Source of the DNA: Plasmodium relictum
Lineage: Eukaryota > Apicomplexa > Aconoidasida > Haemosporida > Plasmodiidae
Length of the DNA stretch: 64,000 nt
Assembly: GCF_900005765.1 (NCBI RefSeq)
Contig: NC_041685.1
Coordinates: 992,001 to 1,056,000, forward strand
Direction of reading: 5' to 3'
Part shown: positions 44,501 through 57,300 of the stretch, in pieces
How positions within the stretch are numbered: position 1 is the first letter of the stretch
Layout: the number at the start of each line of letters is the position of its first letter
The notes under the pieces: generated by a model
Told to the model about the DNA's origin: nothing
The model's database searches: none
What the model saw: the letters and a program-made list of their open reading frames with translations, nothing else
Made by a program: the position numbers and the translations under genes

Positions 44501-44981
44501 ACTCTATATGACATTTGTTTCTACACAAAACACATTCAAAAATATTTTTTTTATGAAAAATAAATGAATATATATTCTCTTCGCATACATTGCATAACTC
44601 TATTCTATTTATGGTTTTTAAATCAAATATATGTGAACTATATGTTAAATAATAAAACCCGTTTTTTATTTCTTCTATTTTTCTATCTTCACATGATTTT
44701 GAAAAATATTTATTCGGAATCCCTTTATTAGTCAAATTGGATTTTGAGCTATTTAAAAATCCTGTGCTCTTATTTTTTTTTTTAATAAGTCGTAAATAAA
44801 TATTAATTTTCTTCTTCTTTTTATTTTTTCTTTTTGCAAAAATAATACTAAACAATATTATACAAAAACAAAAAATTACTTTTAAAACACCAATTCGTAT
44901 TAAATAATCTTTTAAATTTTTTAAAAATAATATTAAGATATTTAGATAAACATTTTTGTCAATATATATGAAATCTTCCAT
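41544..44981 (-). CDS. DGK: Diacylglycerol kinase with N-terminal membrane helix and two C1 domains
   Basis: 1145 residues in one exon. A hydrophobic helix lies at about residues 30-50. Two C1-type zinc modules follow: about 118-170 (H-x12-C-x2-C ... C-x2-C-x4-H-x2-C) and about 180-230 (same pattern, longer loop, as in the extended second C1 of DGKs). The catalytic domain starts near 375 (LLIFVNVKSGGQIG) and has the ATP-binding GGDGT at about 436-440. After a roughly 340-residue Asn/Lys insertion come PLGTGNDLSISLGWG (about 786-800) and the accessory domain, ending QYDGEPGFLNIHKLHFTHK. The enzyme phosphorylates diacylglycerol to phosphatidic acid, which in apicomplexans triggers microneme release. 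An AAGTAAAA donor overlaps the stop. Splicing to 41469-41430 would replace the end with about 13 residues, as family members continue past THK. Confidence 0.92.
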   Translation of the reverse strand: MEDFIYIDKNVYLNILILFLKNLKDYLIRIGVLKVIFCFCIILFSIIFAKRKNKKKKKINIYLRLIKKKNKSTGFLNSSKSNLTNKGIPNKYFSKSCEDRKIEEIKNGFYYLTYSSHIFDLKTINRIELCNVCEENIYSFIFHKKNIFECVLCRNKCHIECAPNSNLMSCKTSVFFKNKHKFIKLRNYSWNNKCDICKKKFYFFSFYAFVKQYVYKCIWCNKYFHLKCLTRNSTKKKAKDEKLNKSICTYGNNKYILYPYQLSVKENILIDYLVHFYNKINEFEIKNDDLVLNYTINDFNRFHKNEKSIFENIVQFSNKKNNPNELLCFDYINNLKFFLNTKNKKKYIVSVNLNFLLNFFPVHIPIYEIKSNKKFLLIFVNVKSGGQIGKNLYQELLMYFNPIQIINIKSEKNVLSVLNMFKEMLYLKKIILLICGGDGTISIFIDTLIKFFLREKIFFVKEKNKYITNKNKDSMSITEKMKLNKDVLRKKWNSNNDIQLSKSFNNIIKENNEINAIDNSYKENINTYVDTDLNRKRKENYNMEEKYLNGKRNDNINTINNNSDVHNNNLNNNSNSNLNKNIINNNTNNRIYNHKKLNFSEKKKIEKESYDNIVEKSFQNEYSLGYELNKNDILMHNYKAEGKENSYLSSTSMESENGYNNSSSFYKKKNKRNKEVNIENDKKQKKNFKKNINKIKDNFNKEDIGLNEINEGNHNDVKGDKTIKNSDNKHDSNNSGNNDRINYNKSEKNRDYINDKNITSFGQNDNELQKENGNDSLDSYISTTPICIMPLGTGNDLSISLGWGNEYNSDLFFYLNKIKYSKNELVDVWNMKGYDLNNNLILNNSFINYFDIGIIARLALHFDNIRKKFPHFFNSRIGNKILYGEVGLRDFCFNTYKYKLNKNIKIYCDGKKVNIDENLESVCIINIPYFLGGIKIWKDDELEKNYYSDIEREKKKKKLFKKGDKSSTDYFNDSSDSYSSSDLFRGYDEIYNKLNTNKIHTKMKKNMQKKYTCKYSDEDVCSELKKSEIINKDKKKFKNNKNDNISDYGNIYKSYRLDFYKQKKVHQKYRKQKINDKIIEVIGFRNIFHLFQVQIGISKAIKLCQGSEIIVKINRKFIQNRNKIYFQYDGEPGFLNIHKLHFTHK

Positions 44982-45945
44982 CTCTTAAGAATATTATATA
45001 ATAGATTTTTATGCAAATATTTATTAATATCTAATTTATTTTACATTTTATATTTTTCTTTCTCTACATAAAAATATTATTAATTTTTTTTTTTTCTTTT
45101 TTTTTATATTTCCATAACTATTCAGCATTAAAAAAATAAACAATATAATGAAATATCTGTATACAAGTTTAATTTTTTTTTTTTGTTCTTAAATTTATAT
45201 TATAAACACATTCCGTCTTAAGTTGAATTAAAAATTTACAAGTGTATACACTGGAAATCTTTAAAACAAAAAAATATTTTTCTTCATAAATGCCTTTTAG
45301 TTTTTTTAGTTATTTCATAGTAATTGTAACTTTAAAAAAAAAATCCCTCAGGCTTTTTATTTATTCAAATAAAATTTTAATGAAAATTTTGTGTAACATG
45401 TTATTTAATATAATTATTTAAGAATATATTTTGTTATTTTACTTTTTTTTTGTACATTTTTATATATTGTAAATTTCAATTATTTATGTTTATTTCATTT
45501 TTTTTTTTTTTTTTTGTATTTTTTTTTTTTTTTTTCTCATTTAGAATCTAAATAAAGTAGAAAAAAAGTCATGGAAAAAGTACCATAATATTAAAAAAAA
45601 AATTTATATTAAAATTAAAGATTTTCAAAATACATAAATGCATAATATTTCTTAAAGAAAAATTTTTAATTTAAGAAAAATTTAGCTTTATATAATTTAA
45701 TAATAATAAAGAAATTGCCAAAATATATCAACAAAAAAAAAAAAAAAAAAATAGAAATAAGGAAAAAAACAAATCATTATTAGTGAATTACAAAAAAATA
45801 TTTTAAAATAGGATTAAAAAAAAAATTAAAATAAATAAATAAAGCATAAAATGAATTTAAAATATAATAAAAAAAAAAAAAAAGCATATAACGTAAATAT
45901 TATCTCTTTTATTTATATTGTTTTATTTTTGTTAGACCTATTTTA
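44982..45945. other. Intergenic spacer upstream of DGK
   Basis: About 0.96 kb of A/T-rich DNA between two minus-strand genes, with very long poly(T) blocks near 45499-45536 and a poly(A) run near 45733-45751. It should hold the DGK promoter. No gene is visible. Confidence 0.6.
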
Positions 45946-48184
45946 TCACCAAAATGAAAAATCCATCTTTCTTAATTTTGGGTTCGTTTCTTTTTTTAAT
46001 ATATTTAATTTCGTTTTATTTAATTTTTCATCGTTAGTTAAATTATTATTTATTTTTATATCATTCCATTTTATGTATTTTCCTATATTGTCATTTTTAT
46101 TTTCTGCAAAATTTTCATCATCTATGAAACTTCCTATATTTTCCTTTGCATTTACTTGTTTTTCTTCATTTTTAATTTTTTCTTTCATTTCTTTTACAAC
46201 CTCTTTAAATGGGTTAGTATAAATAATGGTTTCATTTAGAGTATAATGTGTCTACAATAGAATATATACATACATATATTTTTATTAAATTTTTTAATTT
46301 TTATTTTATTATTTATAATTTTTTCTTTTCTTTTTTTTTTTTTTTTGTTTTATTACATCATTGTTGGTTACTGGATTTAAATTTTTTAATTTGATTAATG
46401 TCTCATTTCCTCCTACAACTACAATAAAAAAAAAAAAATGAAATGATGTAATATAAAATTAAGAATAATAGAAAGTACAAGAAAAATTAAGAAAAAAAAT
46501 ATATGAAATTTTTTTTTAATATTTAAGAATAAATTTTATTCTATGATAAAACATAAATATATTTGATTAAGAATATATTTCATATTGTATAAAGAATTTA
46601 CCTTTTCCTATGCATATGTCATTAGTTACATAATTTTCAGTTAAACTTATGTAAAACATATTTGAATATTTTTGGTTATAATATTTAAAGAAATAAATAT
46701 TACCAAAACAATTATTTTCTCCAATGTGCTTATTGTCATTGTATTTTATGTACTTAATGTCTACATCACTATCATTATCACTATTTATACTCATTAATGC
46801 TTCTTTAAGCCTTTGAATATTTATTTCTTCATTTAATTTATTCCTTAAATTATTTTTTTTTAGTTTTTTTTTCCAGTAAAATCCTGATGCTGCACAATGA
46901 AAATTATTTTTACTTGATCCAAAGTAAACAATATCTTCATCTTTTTTAAAAATATCTGTATTACTGTAATATTTATATTCACAAAGAAATAAAAAATTAT
47001 GGCATAATTTTGGATAAATAGATGCATATAACTCTATATTTATCATACCTATATCAGTTATCAATCTTACATAACTATTTTTTTTATTTTTATGAACTTT
47101 CTCATAAATTATATTATAAACTTGACTTTCAGAAAGATAAATAAAATCATTTTTGTATGTTATATTAGAAATAGTTGACGTTACACATTGTGCTAATTTA
47201 TTATCACTATAATTTTTACATTTTATTTTTATTTCATTTTCACTACTATCGTTATCATATAGGGAGATATCCTCTTCCTTTTTTTTTAATTGCATTTCAT
47301 TTTCTATTTTCTCTTTATTACGAATTGGAATATTTTCTTTAGCTTCTTCTATTTTAATATTTTCACTTTCATTTTTGTACCTCAAGTCGTTTTCTTTTTC
47401 TTTTTTTTTACTTTTAACTTCTTCTAATATGCTCATAATTGCACCATTTTCCCGAATTGACTGATATGTATTTTTTTTTTTTTGTAAATAGTTTTTATTT
47501 AATTCATTTGCCTTGTTTTTATTCAAAGGGTCTTGTAATACTATCAAATCTGATTTCTTCATACATTCATGGGTAAGGGGATCAAACATTTCATTTTTAC
47601 TTTTGAATAATTTAAATATTTCTGATGAATAAACATTACCTGTTTTTTTATTTAAAATAATTTTTGTATGCTGATTAAAATACTTTCTTGTTATAGGACA
47701 TATATATTCATTATTGTGTTTGTAAAAATTTGCTTTTATTAAATTCTTTATATCAATTGAGTATTCTACTTTTTCATTGTTTTTTTCTTTTCTCATTTCT
47801 TCTAATACACTTTTTTTGTCATATAATCTTCCATTTTCATCACAATATGGTTCAACAAAAGGTGTTAAACTTATACGACTAAAAAAATATAAATAATATG
47901 CTTGTAAATATAAAAATATAATACTACTTCTCTTTTATAAAATATCTTGAACATAATTCATAAGTGCAATGTAATATTATAAATATATATATATATATTT
48001 TTTTTTTTTTTTACTGTTAAATGTAATTAATTTCTTTCATTATTTTTTATAAATGTTCTTACCAATAATTAAAAGGTAAATAAGTTGAGTTTTGAGACTT
48101 TAATTGTTTCTTTTTTACAGCATCTCTTCTATATTCTGACTGCAAAATATATAATTTATCTTTACTATGTTTATGCTTTCCCAT
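45946..48184 (-). CDS. PPIL2: PPIL2-type U-box / cyclophilin-like protein, four exons
   Basis: Exons 48184-48063, 47878-46602, 46418-46357 and 46251-45946 give about 588 residues. Both ends match human PPIL2 (520 residues): it begins MGKHKHSKDKLYILQSEY and ends KMDFSFW, where PPIL2 begins MGKxxHxKDKxYI and ends with a DFSSW. A first U-box-like segment (PFVEPYCDENGRLYDKKSV) and a second (EYICPITRKYFNQHTKIIL, then GNVYSSEIF) are followed by LIVLQDPLNKNKAN, all in PPIL2 order. The cyclophilin domain (about 308-487) starts YVRLITDIGMINIELYASIY but loses the catalytic FHR motif and the QGGDP loop and is interrupted by charged insertions, so prolyl isomerase activity is unlikely. PPIL2 works with spliceosomes and as a U-box ubiquitin ligase in the nucleus. 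Exon 3 (VGGNETLIKLKNL) matches the family's VGGxxxLxxxENV. Confidence 0.88.
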
Positions 48185-48688
48185 TATATAAATAATTTTT
48201 TTTCGTTTGACGAAAATAAATTCTTATTAATATTATAAATTTCTCAATAAATTTCCTAATTTTGATAGTTATTATTTTATTTTTTTTTTTTACAGTTGTC
48301 AATCATTTTTATTTAAAAATTTTTTTTTTTTTTTATTATACTAGTCGTGGCTATAAATCAAAAATTAAAAAAAATAAAATAAAATAAAAAATAATTATAA
48401 AAAAGAAATATGCACATAAAGGTTATTTGTAAGGATTCATTTTTGCATTAATGAATTTATTTATTTATTTATTTTTTTTATTTTAAATGTTTATTTATAA
48501 ATTTATATTATTTTTAATTATTATATTCTAAAAAATTTTCCTTTACTAAAAAGAGAAAATTTGAAATATACATATTTTTAACAAATTAAATGCAATTTTT
48601 TTTTTTTGTTATAACATTTTTTTTATAGAATTAATTAAATAGTACATTGCTGAAATATTGATATTTGTATATGCATATATATATTTAG
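48185..48688. other. Divergent promoter region
   Basis: About 0.5 kb between the divergent PPIL2-like gene and the three-exon unknown gene. A/T-rich with ATTT repeats near 48458-48475. No motif is recognised. Confidence 0.6.
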
Positions 48689-50026
48689 ATGATAAAATCT
48701 GATGATTTAAATGGCACATTTGATATATCAGGTGATTACAACAGTTTTTACATTGGAAACATATTTAGTGAAATTCAAGATGAAATAAAAAATTCATGTA
48801 TCAATGAAGATTTGAAAAAAGAAAATTCCTCAGAATATAACAAAAAAATAATTAATATAAATACAGATAATAACGTCACTAACAAAATAAATATAGAAGT
48901 ATATATAAATTTTATAAATGATAAAAAAAATGAATACAAAAAAAAGAAAAAGGAATATGTTATTGAATATATTAATAAAAGAAAAATAAAAAAATTTCAT
49001 TACAAAGATATGGAAGCTTTATTTAAAAAATATTCTCAATTTTTAGATTTTGAAGAAAAATGTTTATTATGTAATAATTATTTATCATTATCATATTTAT
49101 ATTTTAATAAAAATTTAAATGAAAAAAAAAATAATGAAAGAAAATTTAAATATGAAAATATTTTAAATTTTTGTGTGTGTTTGGAAAAAATTGAATACTC
49201 AAAACATTATGTAAGTAATAAAGAGGATTATAGTTACATTGACATGATTCACTTATTTAAACAAAACACGTCGTTTTCTATTAATAACAAAAAAAATATT
49301 ATTATAAAAGAATTTATTAAAAATTTGAAATTTACAGAATTTCATAAATTTAATTCTTGTAATGAAAATTATTATAATACATTTCCTATAAAAAATTATT
49401 ATATAGATACAAAATATATAAATATAAATAGATACATTAAAAAGCCCAAATTAACAATAGAAGATGTAAAATCATTAAATAGTCACACAGAAAATTTTAC
49501 TCCTATTTTTGTAAGATAAGAAAAACACTAAAAAAAAGAGAAAATTAAAAATTTTATATTTTTTTTCATCATTTTGTATTTTTTTTTTATTTAGAAAATT
49601 CATAATGATAATACTCTTTTAACTAGGGTTGAAAAGGAATTATTAATAGAGTGTCTAAAAGTTATTAAAAAGATATATTTTTATAATAAAATGGATAAAT
49701 TGACTGCAATCATTTTTTGTTATCTAAGTAATTTATATAACATTGTTATGAGGTTAAATGTTGAATGCATCTTGAGTTGCTACTCACAAAAGCATCTTGA
49801 ATTTTTCTTATACGTAAGTGTGTTATATATCATTTTTATATATTAATTTATGAAATTTTCTTATATTTGAACACGCATATATGTATATACTTATATTTAA
49901 TTTTTTTTTAACTAGTGTTTCTTTCAAAAGAACAGATTTCCGGTTAAAAGAATGAACAAGTTAGCTATAAAAGTTTACAGAAACAAGGATGAACATGATG
50001 ATAAAAATAAAGATGAACATTTCTAA
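48689..50026 (+). CDS. Protein of unknown function, three exons
   Basis: Exons 48689-49510, 49595-49813 and 49916-50026 join in phase 0 at both introns (donors GTAAGATA and GTAAGTGT, both followed by T-rich tracts and TAG acceptors), giving about 383 residues. The N-terminal part is acidic/Asn-rich. Residues about 65-130 are basic and helical (KNEYKKKKKEYVIEYINKRK). A middle part has several cysteines (CLLCNNYL). Exon 2 is predicted helical (LLTRVEKELLIECLKVIKK, then LTAIIFCYLSNLYNIVMRL). The end is Lys/Asp-rich. There is no signal peptide or transmembrane segment. No family is recognised. Phase-0 exons and cysteine/leucine content support a real gene. Confidence 0.7.
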
Positions 50027-51390
50027 AAAGATTTTTTTTCACTTTTTTTTTTCTTTTAATTAAAGGATCATTAGCTTGGAAATTTAAAAAATTTGACACA
50101 TCTAAGACCTTAAAAAAAAAATTATTAATTGCATATATATATGCATATCTTTATTAATATCTCATCATACATACATATTTTTGTTAGTTATATCAACCAA
50201 AAAAAAAAAGGTAAGACAATATATATATAATATATATTATTTTAAAATAAATTAATAAAAATCTATAAATTTTATAATTTTTTTTTAAGTAAATAATAAC
50301 ATTAAAATTTCCTCATATTTATTATAGAGTTCTTGTGAGTTATTAGTTTTCAGAAAAAAAGAAAAACAGTCATAAAAATATTTAATATTACTAGAATATT
50401 CATTTAAAAAATATATAAAATTAAGAAAAAAAAATTTTTTTTTTTACCTATGCATTAAACAAAAAATATACATAATTAAAGCATATAAGCAAACATTTAA
50501 TAGAAAAAGTACCATTGAAAGGGTTTCAAAAATATTATAGAAAATACTATTTTCAATGAGCTTTTTAAGGAAAATTTATATATAAGTCTTTATTTTAATT
50601 ATTAATATATATAATCAAATTTGCCATAATAAAAAAAAAAAAATTAAAAAAGGCAATTTTTAACTAAATACATGTTAAAATATTGTAATACTTTTTTTTT
50701 TTTTCGTCGTTTGATACAAAAAATACAATTTTTCTTTTAAAATATTTTTTAATATATTTTTTTTTTTTTTGGTAATTTCCATGAGCAATTTCAAATGTTA
50801 TATTTAAAATAATTTTTTTATATTTTTTTAAAATGAATTTCCAAAAATCTTTATATGAAATAAAATCATATTCTCTAATTTTATTTTCTTATATAAAAAT
50901 TGTTCTTATTATCTTAAGTATATATATTCAAACAAAAATTTTAATTAATATATAATTTTTTAATTATTATAATCATTAAATTATATAATTAAATAATATA
51001 CAAACAGTATGTTATTTTATTTCCAATAAAACTAAATACTGCATGGTGTTCCATTTCACCTTTATACTATTCATATTATTAATCATTTATTTTTTAAAAT
51101 GTGTTTATATATATAATATTTTAACATTTATTATGAATAATAAAATTATATTTTTGTTACATAATATCTATAATTTATAAATCATGTGAATTTTGTAAGT
51201 GATAAAAAAAAAAAAAATTAAAGTAAAAATATAAATAAAACTACCAGCTGAAAATAACTATAACACAAATACTAATGGAGTAAAAAGTAAAGAAGAAAAA
51301 TTAAAAAAAAAAAAAATAAATAAATTAATAAAATAAAATAAGATTTAGTTAGCATTATAAATCATAATGTTTTAATTCACTGAAGTCAAA
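50027..51390. other. Intergenic spacer upstream of the RCC1-repeat gene
   Basis: About 1.36 kb of A/T-rich DNA between two plus-strand genes, with homopolymer runs. No open frame, RNA gene or other structure is supported. Confidence 0.6.
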
Positions 51391-54300
51391 ATGGGAAATT
51401 GTAAATCTTATTCCTCTCATTTTAATGTGTATAAAAGCAGCACAAATGAGTTATATGAAAACATAATATGTAATTTTGTCACACAGGATAAATTATTTTT
51501 CTGTCAGAAAGCATTTGTTGTATATGAAAGTAAATATAAAAATTAATAAAATAATTTTATAATAATACTAATCGTGAAACATAAATATATATGTGCAATA
51601 CATTTTTGTAAAAAATGAAACAATAAGAAGTATACTTAGACAGCATAGATACATTTATAAAATAAAAACCAACTAAAAAAATTTGTATCATAAAATCTAT
51701 GTTGCAAAAATTAGTTAATAATAACAAAATTGCATGTACATAAAGAATAAATTTTATTTTATTTGAAAACTATCATAATTCTGCAATTATATATAAAATA
51801 TATTTTATATATAGTATTTCTATATAAACCTAATGAATATTTTATAAAAATGTTGCACATTTATATATATGTAATAATCCTAGTAATTTTTTTTTTATTT
51901 ATTAAAATTTAAGAAGAAAATTCATTATTTATATTATCATTTAATGTCTACTAGAAAAACATTTTGCTATATGCATATATATATATATATATATATATAC
52001 ATTTTTTTTTTATTTGCAGTCTTAAAAAAAAAACTTGAAAATAGAGATGTATACGTTTATTATTTTGTAAGCTCCATTCAAAGAAAGAAAGTGAAAAATG
52101 CAGTAGTATATTTAAATGAAGATTACAATGTCGATGTTTTGAATTTTTTTTTAAAATTATTTAAAAAAATTAATAATGAATATTATAACAATATGTTTAA
52201 TTTTCATTTGAGTAGTTATTATAACTACTTTTTTCGTGAAGACACAAAATTTACTAATTTTTCTGAACAAATGAATATATTAGAAAATATTTATAATTTT
52301 ATACGCTTGAAATTTGTAATAGAAAATGTTTGTTTACATGTATATTTTCAAATGTGTGATAACTCCAATGAATATTATGAAATGATCGATAATTCTTCAA
52401 ATGAAAAATCAAATAACAATGAAATTATAAAGGGGAAATCAAATGAATCATTACAATTAAATAAAAAAGTAATGGGTATATCAATAGAGAAAAAAAAAAT
52501 TATAAATTTAATAAAAAAAAATTTTAAAACAATAAGAAATTTTTGTAGAAATAATTTGCATTGTAATATGTTTGATAATTTTAAAATGTCAAGTGATATG
52601 TGTTTATATATATTACTTAATAATTATAAAATTAAATGTATTTTATACAATATGTTTAATATTTTAATCTTCATAAATAATTATTATAACGTAAGTACAA
52701 AGTATGGTGTTTACAAAGATTCAGAAACAGAAACAGAAACAGAAAATATGCATTCAAAAAAATTATTTAACGATAAGTTAATTTATTCGTTGGAACATAG
52801 AAATATATATAAAACATACTTATTCATTTGTTTATGTCTTAGCTTTGATGATAAAAATGAAGAAGATTCATTATTTAACACACATATTAATGTAAATAAA
52901 AATGAAATAAGTTTCACTGAATGTGTTAGTGAATTTTTAGATATATATATTTCAGAAAAAAAATTGAATAATCTTTTTTCACAAGAAATTAAAGAAAAAA
53001 AGAAATATCAGTGCTTTTTAAATTCCTTACAAAATTCATATATCAATGATAGTTTAATAAATTCTCATTATATATGTCAAAATCAATATATAAAAAGTAT
53101 ATTAAATATTGGAAATAGTAACTATTTCATAAATAATAATATGATGGTTTTCTGTTTTATATTATTTGAAAATTCACTTCATGAATTGCCATCTACAAAT
53201 AATAAATCAAATATTTCTGATCATTATAGTAATTCATTTACTGAAATTAATAAAGTTTCTTTTTTGAAAAAAATTAGATCAAATAAAAATAAATCAACAT
53301 TAACAAGAAAAATTTGGCAAAAAATATTACGAAATAATAATTTTGCAGAAAACGTTGATAATAATGACGAAGATAAATCAGAAATAAAAGATTATCCTTC
53401 AAATTCTGATATAAAAAAAATTAATAATATAGAATTTGATTTAAATAATGTAGGATTTTTTAGAATTGATTTATACAATCTTAGATATAAAAGTGATGGA
53501 AAATTTTATGATAATGTAGAGAATTCTATAAAATTATATACTATTAAAAAAAAAAAAAATAGTTATATCTATGTAAAAAAAAAGCCTGAAAATAAAGCTG
53601 ATTACAGAATGATAGAAACTATAAAAGATAATTATACGCACGTAATCAATGTTTTAAAGACGATGAGGAACAAAGAAATATGTTATATTTCAGGTGTAAA
53701 TGATTTCAATGAATCATACTATAAGACAAAAAAGGAAAATGATACAAAAGTAAATAAAAGTAGTACACAAACTGAATGCAAAGATTATTCATGTAAATCT
53801 GAACGTAGTGATAAAACATATAAAACAGAAACAATAAATATTAATTCAAAAAACAAAAATTATTTTAATCGCATGAATTCTGATTCGAAAATATATTTAA
53901 CTGAAGAAAATAACACTCTAATTTCAAACGAAAATGAAATTATAAAATCAAATTGTCATGGAGATATATCACAAGAATATGAAAAAAAATTTAACCCAAG
54001 AAATAAATTAAAAAAGCCTTTTTTTATAGGTATACACGACACATTTGTTCCTTTTGAGATAGAAAATTTGATATTCAAACTAAAAGATTTCTACAACACT
54101 GATGAAGAGATAATTAAAAAAAAAAATAATATATATAAAGAAGAATTACACAACAATATGAGAACTTGTTCAAAACAAAAAGAACACAATTCAATGCACG
54201 TAAGTAAAAAGGAAAAAGTAAATAAAAAAATAAAAAGAAATAAAAAAAATGAAGCACAATTAGAAAAAGGGACAATGGATCAGAACGTAAATACAAAAGA

Positions 54301-57300
54301 AAATAGCTGTGCTGAATATGAACATGTAGCTAAGAAAGAAGATAATAAATTTAAATTTGTAAGTAAAAAGGAAAGTATATTTAAAAGTGAAAATAGAAAT
54401 TTAGTAGAACAAGATTTAGTAAATAAACTTAAGGATGAATATAAAGAAATAAACGAAGAAAAAGATAAAGAAAATTTAAATTTGGAAGAAATATTTAATT
54501 TTAGAAATAATTCAGATACATTAAATTTTAATGAAATATATGAAAACCCTATTTTTTTAAAATTATTGAAAAATCTTAAAAATGAAGAAAATTTACAAAA
54601 TGTATTAAAAAATTATAATATCATATATGAAAGTAAAAAAATTCAAGAATTTTTAAATAAGATTGAAACTTATAGTAAAAAGAAAAACAATAAAGTTATG
54701 ACAACAAATAAAAATAATAATTATTCAGAAGTTTTTTCAATAGATAATATGGAAACTATTAAAGATGAAAAAAAAGATGTAAATATTAATAAAAAGGAAG
54801 AAAAAGAAAAAGAGAAAGAAGAAGAAGAAGAAGAAAAAAAAAAAAAAAACTATTCAGAAGTTGATCAAATGAATGTAGAAAATTGTGAAGAAAAATGCGA
54901 AAAGAAAAATATTGATTTTTTGAAAGTATTTATTCAACATAAAGATATTGGAGAAATGAGTTACTTTGTGAATAAAAAATATATAAATATTTCTTTTAGT
55001 ATGTTTAAGGTACATGAGGGAACAAAAAAATTAATACTTAGTACATATATTAATTCAGAAAAATTATCTCCTAAAAATTATTATGAAGGAAATATTGATT
55101 ATAATATTACACTGAATAAAAATGAATCTTTTAAATATATAATGGATTTGTTGTTTTTACATTTAAATTATAATAGGTTATATTTTATATATATCCCAAA
55201 AAAGCTAATAGATTCTAATAATATGAAATACCAGAATAATTTATTCATAAATAAAATGTGCTGCAATTGCGATATTATATTAGAAAATCTATATATTACA
55301 CCAGGTGATTTGATTGGTAGTTATTTAACGAATAATTATATATCCATTTATTTTGAAAAAATTAATTTTATAACAATTGTTTTACTTCTTTTATTTGATG
55401 TAATAAAAATTTATAACAAAATAAAAAAACTACAAGATTATTTTGAAGGCATATGCAAAAAATTTATGAAAGATTTCCATGACTATTTTGACACAAAGTT
55501 AAAAAAAGTGAATTATGATTCATGTAAAATAAAAAAAAAGAATATATTATCAATTCCTAATGAACTGTTAAAAAAAAGAAATGTTAAAAAATATGAGCAC
55601 AGTTTATTAAGTAATGGTATTCATATTTCTTCTCTGAGGCGTCATTCTAATTTTAATGAGAAATATATAAGCACAAAAGAAGATAATAATTTAGATATAA
55701 AATCTCTAATTATTAATGTTTCTTCTACATTAAATTCAGAAAACTGTACAAATAATATCAATAATAATAATAACATTAATGGCAATATTAATAATAACGA
55801 TAATAATACTCTATTTAATAATTTTTATTTAAATAAAACAAATAATGAAAATCCATTTGATATTGGATATAAATATAAAAATATATATATAAAAATAATT
55901 GATCTAAAATTTTATGAATTTATTATAAATTATATTAATTACATAAAAGAGAATAATAGTTGTTATTATTTATGTCCATATATATTTGTTTACAAATTTA
56001 AAAGTCTACATTTCCTTTTTATTCCAGTATGTAGCAACTTTTATTTAATTTTCTACCTCTTTTTCTTCCATTTTCTTAATTGTTCAAACTTTTTTAATAT
56101 TAGAAGATGTTTTAATAGAAAAAATAATCATGAAGATATTTCAAAAATGAATTCTATATTACCTAGTAATAATAATTTTTTGTATATTAATAATATAATT
56201 AAAATATTAAATGTTCATAAAAATAGTAAAACATTTATTAAATATATTTCTTTAAATAAACAAATAGGGAGTCAAAATACTATGCAGTACTATAAATGGA
56301 TAAAAAATAATATCATTATTGACATTAGAAACTCATTTTCTTCACCCTATTTTCTTCGTACGAAGAATTTTTCCAATTTTATTGAAAGTACAAATTTACA
56401 TATAAATCTAAAGAAGTTATATTTAAATAAAGATTATATGTTTTCCTTTAAATTGGATAAAAAGAATAAGCAATATGAAAAATTTTCAAACACTAATGAT
56501 ATTGTATACATGTTTAATCATTATTTTAATATTTTTACGTACTTTTATGATGAAAAAAAAACTAATAGAAATAAAGAGTTATTTTATCATAGTAAGTACA
56601 TCATTATTCCATATTTTGAAGACATATATATAAGCAGAAATAATTTACAAATGTATTTGAAAATGCTTCAAGATACAAGTAAAACTTGTTTTAAAAGTGA
56701 TAATTCATACATAAATCAAAATCAGAAAAAAGAATATGAAAAAACTAAAAAAGAACAAAATAATGGAGATATAGATAAAGAAGAGCAAGTGCAAATTCAC
56801 AAACATTCTTTTATATATAATATATATGAAAAGTGTAGTGATATTTTTATAAATTATTTCTATATGCTATTAAATAAATTGATACTAGAAGCAGTAAGTG
56901 AATTAAAATCAAATAATTTTATAAGCATTAGCCATCTCTTAAATTTATTAGATAAATATGAAGTAAATTTTGATATTTATTTTTGGGTATTATATGATAA
57001 TTATATAAATATTTACAAAAAATACTATGTTCATGCAGAACTAGTAAAATTTTTCAATAATAATAATAGAAATAAAACATATGATTTTGATTACTTAAAA
57101 AAAATAAAATATAATCACTGTAATAAAAAGAAATTTTATATGAGAAGGATTTTAATATTTTCAGTATGCATATTAGTATCCTTTATTTGTAAAAGTATTT
57201 TTGAGTTTTTTGTAATAAACTTAAATTATTCATACGAATATGTATTGAGTAGCATATGTTTCTTCTTTTTTTCAAGAAACACGAGAGAGAAAATAAATGA

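Noticed and set aside
45851-46222. Plus-strand hydrophobic open frame
   Set aside because: Antisense shadow of the last PPIL2 exon; the hydrophobicity comes from reading Lys/Asn/Glu codons on the opposite strand.
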